From the NCBI GenBank assembly GCA_900239685.1, contig OENT01000481.1, forward strand, positions 1-64,000: a stretch of DNA of 64,000 bases. Reading direction: 5' to 3'. The first letter of the stretch is position 1. The number at the start of each line of letters is the position of its first letter. The notes under the pieces are model-generated. The model saw only the letters and a list, made by a program, of their open reading frames with translations, searched no databases and was not told the DNA's origin. The position numbers and the translations under genes are program-made. Origin of the DNA: Rotaria macrura (lineage: Eukaryota; Rotifera; Eurotatoria; Philodinida; Philodinidae). This document shows, piece by piece, positions 49,901 through 63,151 of this stretch.

Positions 49901-52900
49901 AATAATAACGCCTGTTTCATCGTGGCAGAAGTTCATAGGCAATTGTAGAAACTTTTCTTTTGATTTTCTAGATGATCATTAGACAAATATATTGTTAAGA
50001 ATCTCAAGTAAACCGATGGTTTGTATGAAAATTGACCCTACTGACAACTTCGTCCTAAGATTTGCTTCCTCATACACTGTAGGGTTTTCTTTGACTCATA
50101 CCTTGGGAAAGATATTTTAACTGATTGATAGTCATTGGAAACAGACTAAAAAATTTGGCAAATAAAAACTTTGGAGAAAAAAAATTCTTTCAAAGACTTT
50201 TCGAATTGTCAATATGAATAATATGACGATAAAAAAAATGATGATGAATATTTACCATTAATTCTTTGCTTAGCTTCATCTAATAATTGTCTTAAATCAA
50301 TCTTTTCATTCTCGACACTCTTCAATTTCGTACGTAAATCATCACATGAACGTAATGATAATTCCTTGTCGCGTTGTTCATCTTGTAAATAACGTTTTAA
50401 ATCTTGTATTTCTTTTCGTTGTAATGTTAAATTTTCTTCATATTCTCTTACACGTCGATTACTTTCAATTAAATCACGTTTTAATTGATCGCGATTATCT
50501 TCATTTAATTTTAATTGTGTTCGTAATTCTGAATTTTCATGACCTTGCAATTGTCGTTGTTGTCGTAATTGTTCGATTTCATCGTTTAATATTTTTAAAT
50601 CGCGATCATTAGCAATTGTTGCATCTTCGAATTTAATATGAAATTTTTTCAATTCATCTTGTAACGACAATATCACTTGTCGATCTTGTTCATGGTGTAA
50701 TGCTGCATCACGACGTAATTTATCGAATTCGACTTGTAAACGTAGCAGATCATCTTTTGTCGATGATAATTTTTCTGATAAAGCATTACGTTCAGATTGA
50801 GCTATTGAAAGAAGCTTGAAAGAAAGAAAACATAAGATTCATGATGAACATGATTGCATGTGAAGTTAATTTTTTGTGGAAGATTTCCATGGATTTTGAG
50901 AACTTAAAAAAAATAACATGAGTCTTCCTGAGAAGTTGAGAGAAACTTTGCCTAAAACTATAATTTCTTGTCAATGTCAACACTGATTTACTTTTCATAA
51001 TCGAGCAATAACTATTTTTCAAATATGTTTGTCATTATTCGTCAGTAAATAAAATGTTTACAAAGATCGATGCATAAAACTAAATAGTACTTCATGGTGT
51101 CACGTTTATCAAGATTAGAGTAATTCACTTATGAAAAGTCATTCGATTGAATTGAAATACTCTCAATGAGGCACAACGAGAATTGTATTCCTTTCTACAA
51201 CTGAATGATTATCTAGAAAAAAGAACGTATTCAATCTAGCATGAACCTGTTGAAAATGATAAGCAGTAGTACACATCAAAAAAAGGTTATCAAGTTACTT
51301 TTTCTTCCCCATTCTACTACCCAACTCAATGTAGCCTGGTGGATAGAAAAACAAGGCTTACAGTATAATCCATGTTCTATTCTATGTCTATCTCTCAGAC
51401 ACACATGCTTTCATTAAATTCTTGCATCATCGATAACTCGCCAATATATTTTGAAATATATCAGAAATTGATTGGAACGTCGTCGACAACTCAAAAGGAA
51501 ATCGATATGAAGTGAGTGCTCACACTTTATCGTGATTACACGCACACACATATATACATTACACAGTTACATAACAACATTAAGCAAAAGTTTATACTTG
51601 ATGTTTTAAATTCTGTGATTCTCCTGATTGATTTTGAGAAGTGTTCATCGATCGGATATTGTTTTTCATTCGTTTTTAGTTCATTACTGCAAGCTACGAT
51701 GCTGGTAACTCATAGACCGTAACAATCCATAGTATATTTTAATTGTCTTCTTTTCAATGAATTGTTTTTCATCTACTTTAAAGAGTATGTAAAAGCTTGG
51801 TGACTAACAGAGCTCATCTGTTGAATTAAATATATTTATTATGAAAAAACATGAGCACGTCTGTTAATGGACGGTTGATTTTTCAAGGCAATGAACTTTT
51901 CATAGTCTTACTTAAAATGAAAAAACACACTACACTACGACATTCTCTTTTAAATGGAAATAAAATTCAATATACATAATGACAACATACATTACGTTTC
52001 TGATTGTCGTAACATCCTTTTTTCTTTCTTTCTTTATATTGTTAATTCACAAAGAAAAAGAATGAAATTATTCTTTAGTATGCAATGTCAACTTAGTGTC
52101 TGTTTTAGCAATACTTAAAAAAGAAGTTCTTATCTACATTTGCTTTCGTTCAAATCATACTGTATAAGTCATTCTCTAGAATGTTACTCCTTAAGTCAAT
52201 AGACAACATGCTATATGATCTTATTAAGGCAAAATAAATTATTTTACCCATTAGAGATTTCTCAAACTTGATTGAGCTCGAGAAATCCAAATTCATATCA
52301 AGATTTTCGAAATGTTATATATGATTTCCGTGTCAGATTGACAATATTCTTGTATATGATTGAAACAAGAAATTCAAGTATAAAAATTCTTGTAGCTTCG
52401 GTTTGTTTCACTTTAGGAAGCTTAAAAGAAGAAACCACCGTAATTGTTTGTTATTGTAAGAGCTTAGAATCACGAATGCCTTATCGTTCAATAACAACGT
52501 CCCTACTCTATTTCGTTGTTTGAAATCATTCTCAATTGAAAGTCTACTGAAAAAATCCATGCAATTTTGTATTTCATGTTGCCCGAACTTGAGTTTCGAA
52601 AGTAGGTGTAAAAAACGGTACGGAATATATTATTTCGGTTGTCAATGTTACTTGAAAATCTTCATACTTTTTGTTTTTCATTTTCAGCTTCCATCAATGC
52701 TTGATCACGTTCTGTAATGATATTAGCTACTTCAAAGTGTAAATCTTCTTTTTCTTTTTCATATCTTTGCGTAGAATCATCTTTGTCTCGTGTTAATTGT
52801 CTAATAGTTTCTTCTCGTGCTGTTTCGAGTTCGTGGCGAAGTTTTTCACGTTCACGTGTCATACGTTCAATATCATCTTCATGTGCCTGACGATTTTGTA

Positions 52901-55900
52901 GTATAATAGATTCTTTATCATGTTCTAATTGTAGTAAACGTTGATGTAATTGATCACGTTGGCGAGCCGACTTTTCTATTTCAATATTTATTTCAACATG
53001 TAATCGTTGAATTTCACCTTGCAATTGTTCTTTACGCAATAATAATTCTTGATTTTCACCTTCTAATTGTTCTTTTTTAATTTCAAGTTGACTTATTGTA
53101 TTTTGAGCTTCATAAAGATTGGTTTCTAGAGATTCTTTTCTAAACAAAAGAAACAAAATAATTACAATGAATTTCGATATTTTTCACACAAACACTTCAA
53201 CTTACTCAGCACGTAATGCACTGATAGTCTATAAAAATAAAGAGGAACGAATAGAAACAGTCAATTCATCATGAAAATATTATTTTTTACCGAATTTAAT
53301 GTTTGATTGTCACGTTCGGTACCACTAAGATCAACAACCAGATTACCACGTTCTTTAGTTAGTTCTTCTTTTTCTTTATTTAAACGTGAGTTATGTTCAC
53401 TGAGACGTTCAATATCCTTCTTAGCAGCAATTAAATCTTCAGCTAAGGTATTTTTTAATCGATTCATCTAAATTTAATCACAGCCCATAAAAATAGTTAT
53501 TTCATTTGTATTTGTTTTGTGTATATAAGTTTTTGAATTAATTACCTGTTGAAATTGTTCGATAACATCGACTTTTTCTTTGATGACAATATTTAATTCT
53601 TGTTCAATTTGTTGACGACTAACTTCCGTTAATTGAAGACGATGTAGGAGAGCTAAAATAAAACGTATGATAAATTAGAAATAAACTATCGATATTTTTG
53701 ATACAACTACAAAATTTATTGAAGAACATATGAAAATTTCTGTCGTCTAGAAAAAGTGAAAATTTTCAATCAAGACGACAGACATATTCTAATGTTCTAT
53801 GTTAAGCAAATTCTATGAGCATACGAGCAATGGGCTAGATCTATTTGAAGCAATTTGAAAAAAAAACCGGTTTCGGATGTGAGATGAATTTGAAAGAAAA
53901 ATTGGAAACAGTTTCATCTATCGACAGTTAAATCTTGTCAATACGTATAGTTTTTAAGAAATTTTACATTTTTCTCTCACGTTGCTAACAAATGTTTTCA
54001 CTGTATTGTAATTACTAACTCTTAACTGTAGATCTCTTTCTATTCGATTTATTATCTAGAGAGCCACAGACAAATTTATTTTCATTTGAGTCATACAACC
54101 TTCGTCCGTTGGCCTATGCATGATAGATGCAAGAATTTTATTAGGAGACCAAAACAGAAGCGACTGATCTGTGGAAAATATTTCTTTAAATAATTGGTTC
54201 AACTTGACTTTTGAAAAGAATCGTTGTCATTTTTCATTTTACTTACTGTCTCGATCATTTTCAACATCGATCTTTTCTTGTTCGACTTTCACAAGCTCCT
54301 ATTCATATAAACACAAACAATAATTTAAATATTCCTTTGATTATATATACAATAGAGATACCTGTCGAAGTGTTGATTTATCTTGTTCAACATCAGATTT
54401 TTCATTATGAATAGAATTCTTTTCTTGTTCAACCTAAACAAATGCATTTGAATATCAATGAATTTATAATTCAATCAAGACACATACCAGTAAAATAATT
54501 TTATTCAATTCAATTTTATCTTGTGCAAGACCTTCATTAAGTGCTTGTATTTTACAAAGTAAATCTTTTAATGTCGCACATTCACTTCGTTCCTTTGTAA
54601 GATCAACTTCAAGTTCAGCTCTGTAAGATTCTGAACGTGAAAGTGCATCAGCTAGATGTAGACAACAGAAAAAAGACAGACGAATAGAAACATTTTTTTA
54701 TGACCTTCGAACCAATTCAACCTACTCAGAACATGTTTTTCTTGACTCAGAACTTCCTTTGTTAATTTTTCTCTATGATATTGTTCACGTAGTTCTGTTA
54801 CATCAGTTTTTAATTGTGAAATTTTATTTTCAAGATTTTCAATAACTTTCATGCAACGTTCATTTTCTTTGACTTGTCGAATTTTATCTTTTTGTAAATC
54901 GTCCTTTTCTTCTTCCAGAATATCACGTTGCCGTTGAATTTCGGTGTTCGATTGTTGTAAACGTTCACAATCAGCTCGTAATGAATCGATTTGAGAATTG
55001 AGTGTCTGTTTTGGAAAAATAAGATAATCATGATAGTCGAGTCGTTTTAAAACGACAAAAACAAAATAATAACGAATTACTTACAATACGCATTTTTTCC
55101 ATATTTGTACGTTCATTATTTGATGATTCAAGTGCTGATTTCGAACGATCACGTTCCGTGGCGGTATCATCGAATTGTCGTCGTAATTCTTCGATTTGTA
55201 ATTTGTAAGTTGCTGCCTGTTGATCTAAATGTCGTCGTTCGGCTTCACTTTGATTGAATTGATCTTTTAATTGTTGAATTGTATCACGTGCATTGGACAA
55301 TTTTGTTTGTAAGTCATGGACCTTGAATGTTGAAATAATAAGATAAATCACGAGTGGTGAAAGATATGTTTGTTTTTATTTTAATTCTCAAGGTTTTAAT
55401 TAAAAAAAAAAAAAACTTTAAAAAGCTGTAATTTCAAACAAATATTAGAAATAATAGAAAAAGAGTCATTGACAAGTCAATGCGTGACAATGGAGAGATA
55501 AGATGGGACCCTTGGATCTACAGGATGTACCAAAAGTCCAATCTGAAAAACAACGTGAATACCTCCTAAATACGTCAAACTATTGAAAGATTACCACTTT
55601 ATTATTATGATACTATGTTCTTTAAAGTTTCATTTCATTTACTTGAGATAAACAGACTAACAATAAATTTACCAAGAAAATTCATTAGATTTATAATCTA
55701 TTAAAAAATTGACAAGCTCTAATCTAAACAATTATTTGAATACATTTGATTTATTCGTTCAAGATGAACGAATTGCTAGGTATAAAAAATTTTTACTGAA
55801 GATAGCGTAGGCGACTTTCAATAAGCTGTACGTTAGTGTAGGAAGAAAATCTGACTGTTCTTACAGATGAAAATGGGATTCGCGTTAACATGTGTGTCTT

Positions 55901-58900
55901 ACTTTGTTGGATATAAAGACTACTCACTATTTATTGAACATATCTCACAATTTACTTCAGACACAGTTGAAAAATTAAGAAAAAAAATGACTGTTTTTTC
56001 ATTTTGTTCTAAAATCTGATAAGGAGAATGCAAAACGAAAAACATGTATACTATCTCGGAAGAATATTTTCAAGTAATCAATTCATTTAGACAGAGCCTG
56101 ACAATAGTGGTAAGTGAACTCAAATAATCTAATAGAACACTAAGGTTGATATGTGTGTTTTTTCTTTCTCGAATAATTAAATCATATTTTACGTACACTA
56201 TCTACGTTAAAAATTTCATGTCGTTCTATTTTACTTTCCGCATCAAAACTGAGAATTGTCAAAAATGAAAATCAATTATATCTGTTGAAAAGAACATGCA
56301 TGCCGTCTGGTTTATGAGTACAGTCAGACACATCGATATCTATGTTCAACAATCTCAACTTCGAACTCATTACAGTCTATTTATGGTATTTGTTTACTCA
56401 AAATAAATTTGCATGTTTCATTTCATGACATTATGTAAGAATGATTAAAATTATTTGTATTCATATGTTTCTAATTACAGAAAAAAGAATATCTATCGAA
56501 TAAAACTTCGAGGAACATATTATCATAGTATTGAGAAAGATTAATCTAAGTCAGTCAAACTACTAATTCAACGTTATTCAAGATTCATTCTTTCCAGGAC
56601 AGACATATTGAAAAGTAGTCTGTATTCAAAGCGAGAAATAAAAATTCAAGAAAAAAAAAAACGTTCGAAATAGTTTAGTCTTTTTAGTTTATATCTATAT
56701 TTGGTACTCCTCCTCGTTTGGTGAGATAATTATTAGGTTTCCAACGAAGTGAAATCTAAACGGATCACGTAAGGAAAATTTTTTTAATTTTAGTTTGTCA
56801 AATGAAGAAGAATATTATAGAAATCAAGAAAACATGATCTACGAGTTGAAAAAATTGAATTTTACCTGAACTTGACGTTTATTTAATGCAGCATGAACAG
56901 CACTAAATGTACTGTCACCAAACGATGGTGAAACATTTCGAGAATGTGGTCGAGATGCTTGTGTTGGACGTTGAGGTGAAACTGATCGAGGCGATCGAAG
57001 ACTAAATGAAAAAGATGCCAAATCTAATGGATCTATTTTGTTTGAAGTACACATCGAATCTGTTTTTGTTTGCATTTACTAGACTAGAAAAATTATTTTG
57101 ATACATTTTAGAATTTGATTTTATGATGCTAAATATCAACATTAATAGAATTCTTTTTCAAATTCAATTTAGAGGAAACGATATCTGAAAAGTTGCCGAA
57201 GAAAATAGTTGATAACGTCAAATGATTTACTAGTCTTTTTGTTAAAAATTTTCACATCTATTTGTTAACTTTTCAGCATCAAGTAACAATCGTCTGATGA
57301 CAATTAGAGATGAAATTTAATGAAGATTAGTCAATCAATACAAAATCTATAGACCATTTTGATGATCCATGTCATATTTATTGAAGAATTAAATTACTAA
57401 CATGGATTGAAATTCAATCAACCACAAATCAAATATTCATTTTATGGTTATTCCACCATATAAAATGAATTGATTCATACAATGCTAAGAATTGCTGCAT
57501 GGAGAAGTTAACGATGAGCTTGAAGATTTCGTTTTAGTTAGTCGAATTATGTTAACGTACGTATTGTTCTATATGATATCATCAATTCTTTTGGTTCCAT
57601 ATAGCAAAGAATATTGAATGTTAAAACTTCGATTCAAACACTGCTTAAATTTTCTGAAACAGTCGGCTATCTCTTTCTGCTTTTTTTTTTGCTAAGATAT
57701 TGGATACTCAGAATAACATGTCATCTGATTAGAATCTGTAGAGAGAATTCTATAATTTTGAAACTCCATTGTTTGACATAGGAATATCCGATTCTTGTGA
57801 AACTTTCAGGATATGAAGCAGATTATCAGACATACTCACTGGCAAAGACTTCAGATTAAATTTCGTAAGTGCAGATTTCCTTGTTATAATCTTGAATGAA
57901 AGTTATCAATAAGAATAATTCTTTCGTATGATATTTATTTTATTATACGCCTTCAAGGTCTACTCTATCATAGTTAAACTAAAACTCTAGGTGCCTATAT
58001 GAATGATAAACTATAACATTCCGGAAAATAATTTATTATTCTAGACAATGGAATGAAACTATAAGTCCTATAATGATTCTTATTGAGGTTTAAAAAAGAA
58101 ATGATCATTGTATTAATATGATCTCTTATAGTTAAATTTCAGATTACTGTTGAATCTTATCTTAAGCTGAATGATTTTATTGTCCATCCCTAATAAACAT
58201 ATTGTAGAGTACACCTATTCAAGTAGTCAAACGATGCTTATAAATTTCTCAATTTTTTATTAGTGTTTAATGAGGGAAATAATCAAATTTATATGAGTCG
58301 ATTTCAATTATTTTCTTTTCATTTCTATTCTATGTAAAACAATATTGTACAAGATTCGATTTTGAAATGTTTCATTTTTCTTTTTGTCTTGCTTGATTAA
58401 AAGTTTATTCTTTTTCACCTGTTTTCTTTTTCCTTTGATGCTAGATAGTATATAAGAGGCAACCGTGTCAATCTATTATTCTTCTGATATTTTTTTTTGT
58501 ACCAATAATTAAAAAAAAACTACTCGAATAGAGAAAAAACAACAATTCATTCAAATTTTTCTTCATGATAAATAGAAGATCAAATGAACATTTTCGATGA
58601 GGATGACGCTCAAGGATGCGAGAAATCCACAATCTCGGTCATTGTTCGGTTTTATCTAGAAAAATTAGTTTTCAACGCAGCCATGATCGAACTATTTCAG
58701 TTTTTTTTCTACCTTTCATGATCTACAGATATTGTTGGTCGTATCGGTGACGGAGTAAAATTTCAAAACTAACATATGAATTCTATCAATGAGTTTAATA
58801 TAATTTAATTACACTAACTTTTGAATTGAAGCATATAGTAATTTTTAAAATAATCCTTATGATATGATCGACACAATCCAAGTGATTTTCAAAGAAAAAA

Positions 58901-61900
58901 ATCAATAAAATTGATAGCCGTGAAATCGTACGAGGTTGGATTATTTTCATTACACCAAAATTCTATATGGTACTTAAGAATGACTTCTCACTCTGCTGTT
59001 AAATGGATCAATTTTTTCTTTTTGTCACATCATTGATTTCAAGGTAATTTCAATTTCTGTTGTTGTATTTCTTCGTGCTATTTCTGAAGCCTTGAAGAAA
59101 ATTTATTTAGAACTTTTCCTTTTTTTTTTGTAAAACTTTGTCGATTTCTTATCAAACGGAACTAATAGAAGCCATACAATTTCAAAGAAAACCTTAGAAG
59201 TCTATTTTTTTACATCCATGATACGCAATAAAAATAAATTCTAAGATAAATTTCATTCATCGGAGAAAAAAAGTCTTTTTCCTTTCGTTCTTTCTTTCTT
59301 TTCTATTACCCTAAAAGCATTCTCGTCCTTTTGAGCTTGACGAACAATGGAGTTTGAGCTCTCGAAACGCGTGAGGGCACAAAATTCAATTCTTTTGTTC
59401 AATTGCTCTTTGAAGAACTTACTTGTCTTCTACCATTCTATTCTAACAAAAAGAAAAAAGAAGAAAAAGTAAATTACATACCGACTGTATGCTCGATCAG
59501 GTGAATCAAATCGATCGGCACCTCGTAATGGTGATAGACGTCGAGGTGATGCTCGTCCTAAATCATTTACATCGAATGTGTCGTCTTCATCAGTTAGAAC
59601 AGCTTGTGCTATATCTCGTAATCGTTGATGAAGTCGTTCCGTATCGGTATGGATTTCTCGAGTACGTGTTTCTAGAGCCGTAGATGAGTTTTCCTACAGA
59701 AATCAGAAAAAAAATCGATTAAGGACAAATTGCATAGTTTCCTAGGGAAATTTTCGAATCGATTCGATACAAATTTATCAAGTCATTACGAGAAGAAATG
59801 TACTGAGAAAACGAGTTGAAGGTAGGAGAGGGAGGGCAATCGAAGAAAGAAAGAAAGTAAAAGTTTGAATAGGTTATTGAATGCCTGAAAAGAATAATGA
59901 ATGATCAAGTAAGCGTTGCTCTAGCAATTCAGGTTTTTTTCGAACACTTGACCACACACTTCTGCTGTTATGCTAATTGTACAGAAAACATGACAATTAA
60001 ATAACTTGATTGATGAGTATTATCCGATTATTATCTTCGTACCTGTGTTCGTCGAAACATAACGTTGGTGGTCAGATAGGAACCACAAACCAAATCAACA
60101 ATGTTAAGAAATGAATGAAAACGAAACAAGAGAAGAAGAGAAAAGAAGGAGAATTGCTGTTGAAGGTAGTATTACTTATGCACAGCATACGACGACGTAG
60201 AAGAGAATTCTTTTTTCTTCTCTCTCTCGATCTCCGTTTCTTCTTTTGAAATATTTTCAACAAAAAAAAAACAAAGAAGAAGAAAAGAAAGAATGCCAAA
60301 CCGCTAACTAAATTATCAGTAGCATCTAATTTCATTTTCTCAATCGCTTCCCTGTAAAATTTCATTAGAATTAAACAAATGAATTGTGTCAAAAGAGAAA
60401 TAGGAGAAAGTTGTGTAAACAAGTATTGAGAAGCCTATTTAGTTCGTATGTATTGATGCACAGTTGCTAGTCTGTTATCTATGTCTCAAAATTGAGTTTT
60501 TATGAATTTGTTGCTTTTACTAATGATCAAGTAGTAGAATAATTGGCAAGTAGTATTCGTTGATACTGTTTTTCGAGTAACATCACCTTATTATATTTCA
60601 ATTAAATTATACGAATAATTAATTTATAGATGAGAACAACATTACAGATTCTATTGATATGTCTATTTATCATTAGTGTTGATTCGCTTGAATCAGAATT
60701 ATCAGTAATTAATCGTCATAAAGTTGCATTTATCTTTTTGTCTTTAGCCATATTCATGGTGTATTGTACACTACTACTAATCTATATTTTTCGTTATCGT
60801 ATTTTTAAAAATTCATCTACGAAATTACATGATAATCAACTTCATACGAATAATCGCAGTGAAATTCAATCTGAGCATGATCAATATTTTAAAATTAATC
60901 AAATTTTGCATCGCCTCAAAACAAATATAGAACAATAAAATAAATCATAAGACAATTATGTTATTAGCAGATACTTTAAATTCTTAATAAGGCAATTTTA
61001 CAGTCGTATTAATACATGTATTAACTCACCCACGTAACGCCATCATGTTGTAACATGTCGATGAGAATTTGTCGCGGACAACAAGTGATTGACAACTATT
61101 GCTGCTAGGTGTTGTTTAATTTTTCTCGTAAGGGTACCCTCGCTACTGTTACACTAGAGTAAACAATCGCGTCCTCGACTATGTAATTTATTAATGGGCT
61201 TCTTTTATCAAAATACAATTTTTTTCTTTGTCAGTTTCTCTTTTGCTCTCGATCATTTTTTTTCTTTTACTCGTTTAAAAATGACAGATGTATAGCTTGC
61301 TAAAGAATACTACAATGCCAATAAGCAGAGGAAACAGTTACAAGTGAGAGTAAAATTGCTCTTATATCAGACACAATCGATTGTCCCCTCTAGCAATCCA
61401 ATGTTGTTTTTGAACGGTTGTGAACATCGATGCAAGCTTCATCTCAATATATATATATATATAATATATATACACCTGTTTCTAACTTATAACAATGTGA
61501 TGTTAGTTTAGTCATTATAAGAGCCAATTGAAATACATCATGATATTTTTTCAGATCTCATAAGAAATAAAATAAACATATCGAACATGAAAACTACTTT
61601 TTATCAGCATGATGAATCCTATTCTCGAACGAATTCACAGATCGACATTGTAATAGAATGCTAAGAGTTCATATCAGACAGATACTAGAGAATTAAAAAT
61701 CTATGACAAAAGTCAATGTTGAACATTACGTAAAGTTCAATTTAATCTATTTTTTTTTCGAAAGGTAATGTTTGAAGCAGAAAAAATTCTATTAGATAGT
61801 AACCAAAATAGATTACAAGTTGTGAATTGTTCAACTTTGACTTTTCATATGATTGATAAGAACAAGGTATAGGATAAGTTCTACAAGTTATCATCCTGCA

Positions 61901-63151
61901 AGACATCAAAAACCATTGGACTTTTATGCAACTAAAATGCATAAATATCAAAATTAAGTATGTTTGTACACCCAAGCAGTCATTTGCATAAATTTAACAT
62001 TATGAAACTCGTGATGATTTCAATATGCCGAAGGACATCGTCGCAATGTGTCATCCAAAACAGGTTTTTTGTTTTTTTTATTATTTACCTTCATCTATTT
62101 TAAATGTTGATAGAAAAAAAAGGATCGGACCATTCTTGAGACATTAATAATGTTAAAAGACGTACATTCAAGAAAAAAAAAGAATAATCAATTGTCGCCT
62201 AAGTATCGATCAAGGATAGGATTCTTGATGGCGCATTACGGTAAGATTACTAAATCTATACTAGATAAAGAAAGTTTTTTTTTTCTTGGCTCTGCATAAG
62301 ATTACAAAACTTTAAAAGCTTCTCACTCAATCGTTTCTTTTTAAGAGAATCAAAAAAAAAATGTAACTAACCGTCGTTTGATTTTGTATTTGATTAGCAC
62401 GCGATAAAGTTGTAATAGTGCCATCTTTTTCAGCTAATTGAAAACGTAATTTTTCATTTACGAGTGACATATCTTGCAATCTATAATATTCAAAGCAAAC
62501 ATACATGTTGTTCTCTCTGTCTCTCTCACTCTGTTATATAAAGATTTAGAAATATAATAACGAAATACCTTTGCTGTAAATCGATAATCTCTCTTGTTTT
62601 TTCTCGGATTTGACTTTCTAGATTCGTACGATCATTACGCTCACGTTCTGATGTAGCCTACAGAAATAGTAACAACGATAATAATAAGTGTATCGATCCA
62701 TTAGCTTATGATCTACTTGTCCTTGAGTTTCAGCTGTTTTTGCTGTAGTTAAAAATCCAAAACAAGCACTTGTTAGTGATCGACCTGTTTGCGCAAGATC
62801 ATTTCGAACACGTGTTAAATCACGTTCAGTTGTGCCTTTGAGTTCAATAAATTGTTTACGGAATGTCACAATATCACGCCATAGTTCATACATATGACTA
62901 TGTTCTTTACTGCAAAACTGATTAAAAACCTAAACCAAATATGACTTGGTATGCATAAGCTGTTTTCCATTTCAATAAAACTAACTCGTTCTTCTTGTTT
63001 CCAATCTCGCGCTTTTTGTGTGAACTCGTCACGTAACTTTTGCAATTCACTTGAATTACGACGTAAATCTTCTGATAACTGTTGATTTACTAAATGAGCT
63101 TGATCCAGTTGTTCACGTAAGACTTTATTTAATTGTACAAGATTAGCTGAT
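43994..63151 (-). CDS. CROCC: Rootletin (ciliary rootlet coiled-coil protein), 29 exons seen, 5' end beyond window
   Basis: Rootletin polymerises into the striated rootlet anchoring cilia and links centrioles. Exons, 5' to 3': 63151-62986, 62929-62717, 62657-62569, 62480-62372, 60351-60309, 59693-59482, 57001-56866, 55321-55085, 55005-54726, 54651-54488, 54433-54362, 54298-54247, 53652-53546, 53467-53291, 53228-53206, 53139-52668, 50814-50256, 49725-49342, 49272-49140, 48963-48581, 48522-48415, 48196-48033, 47188-46967, 46901-46663, 45604-45475, 45396-45196, 45126-44963, 44555-44414, 44353-43994. About 1,910 codons, against about 2,017 for human. Colinear blocks: SHMYELWRDIVTFRKQF, LRDIAQAVLTDED, FSAVHAALNKRQVQ, LNEGLAQDKIELN, ALRDFVQSF, RRSERERKTMLDQMTALERQ, RALEAREKAHRARVKGLEEQ, ITTLKEQL. 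Two Ser/Pro/Arg-rich breaks (near 56950 and 48700) interrupt the heptads, as in vertebrates. Exon 4 to 5 phases do not meet with the simplest sites; a small exon may be missing. The tail ends in SPSARARSSRPRY. Confidence 0.93.
45605..46662 (-). other. Rootletin intron (1.06 kb)
   Basis: AT-rich intron with TTTAG-type acceptor. No gene or repeat recognised inside. Confidence 0.7.
47189..48032 (-). other. Rootletin intron (0.84 kb)
   Basis: AT-rich intron starting GTAAGATTTC and ending TTTATTAG on the minus strand. Nothing recognised inside. Confidence 0.7.
50815..52667 (-). other. Rootletin intron (1.85 kb)
   Basis: AT-rich intron with short CA-rich tracts (ACGCACACACATATATAC near 51540). 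The open frame at 52272-52523 (+) has no domain. No nested gene is supported. Confidence 0.6.
55322..56865 (-). other. Rootletin intron (1.54 kb)
   Basis: AT-rich intron downstream of the Ser/Pro-rich exon; long A tracts near 55402 and 56655. Nothing else recognised. Confidence 0.6.
57002..59481 (-). other. Longest rootletin intron (2.48 kb)
   Basis: AT-rich. Next to the exon at 57001 an in-frame ATG at 57075 could start a shorter rootletin isoform (MQTKTDSMCTSNKIDPLDLA leading into the exon). No other gene is visible. Confidence 0.5.
60630..60938 (+). CDS. Small single-pass membrane protein nested antisense in a rootletin intron
   Basis: An intact 102-residue frame on the strand opposite rootletin, lying inside its 2.0-kb intron. 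Residues 1-19 (MRTTLQILLICLFIISVDS) look like a signal peptide. A strong transmembrane helix follows at about 32-54 (VAFIFLSLAIFMVYCTLLLI), then a basic stop-transfer YRIFK and a polar cytoplasmic tail of about 45 residues ending in LKTNIEQ. An AATAAA signal overlaps the stop codon. The layout is type I: a short outer segment of about 12 residues, one helix and a cytoplasmic tail. TATAG immediately before the ATG could be a splice acceptor, so an upstream exon is possible. I do not recognise the family. The coherent signal/helix/tail design and clean frame in AT-rich DNA favour a real gene. Confidence 0.5.
   Translation: MRTTLQILLICLFIISVDSLESELSVINRHKVAFIFLSLAIFMVYCTLLLIYIFRYRIFKNSSTKLHDNQLHTNNRSEIQSEHDQYFKINQILHRLKTNIEQ
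60939..62371 (-). other. Rest of the rootletin intron containing the nested gene
   Basis: AT-rich sequence with a (TA)n run at 61448-61472. A small rootletin exon with phase 0-in, 2-out is expected somewhere between 60352 and 62371 but could not be found. Confidence 0.45.

Noticed and set aside
50346-50612. 88-codon frame (+), Val/Leu-rich
   Set aside because: Antisense shadow of the long rootletin coiled-coil exon; the same explanation covers 48635-48919 and 49048-49365.
44160-54900. Possibility that the long coiled-coil gene is CEP250 (C-NAP1) or myosin-like
   Set aside because: The blocks RRSERERKTMLDQM, RALEAREKAHRARVKGLEEQ, ITTLKEQL and the SPTKG Ser/Pro linker before ALRDFVQ are those of rootletin; no motor domain is present.
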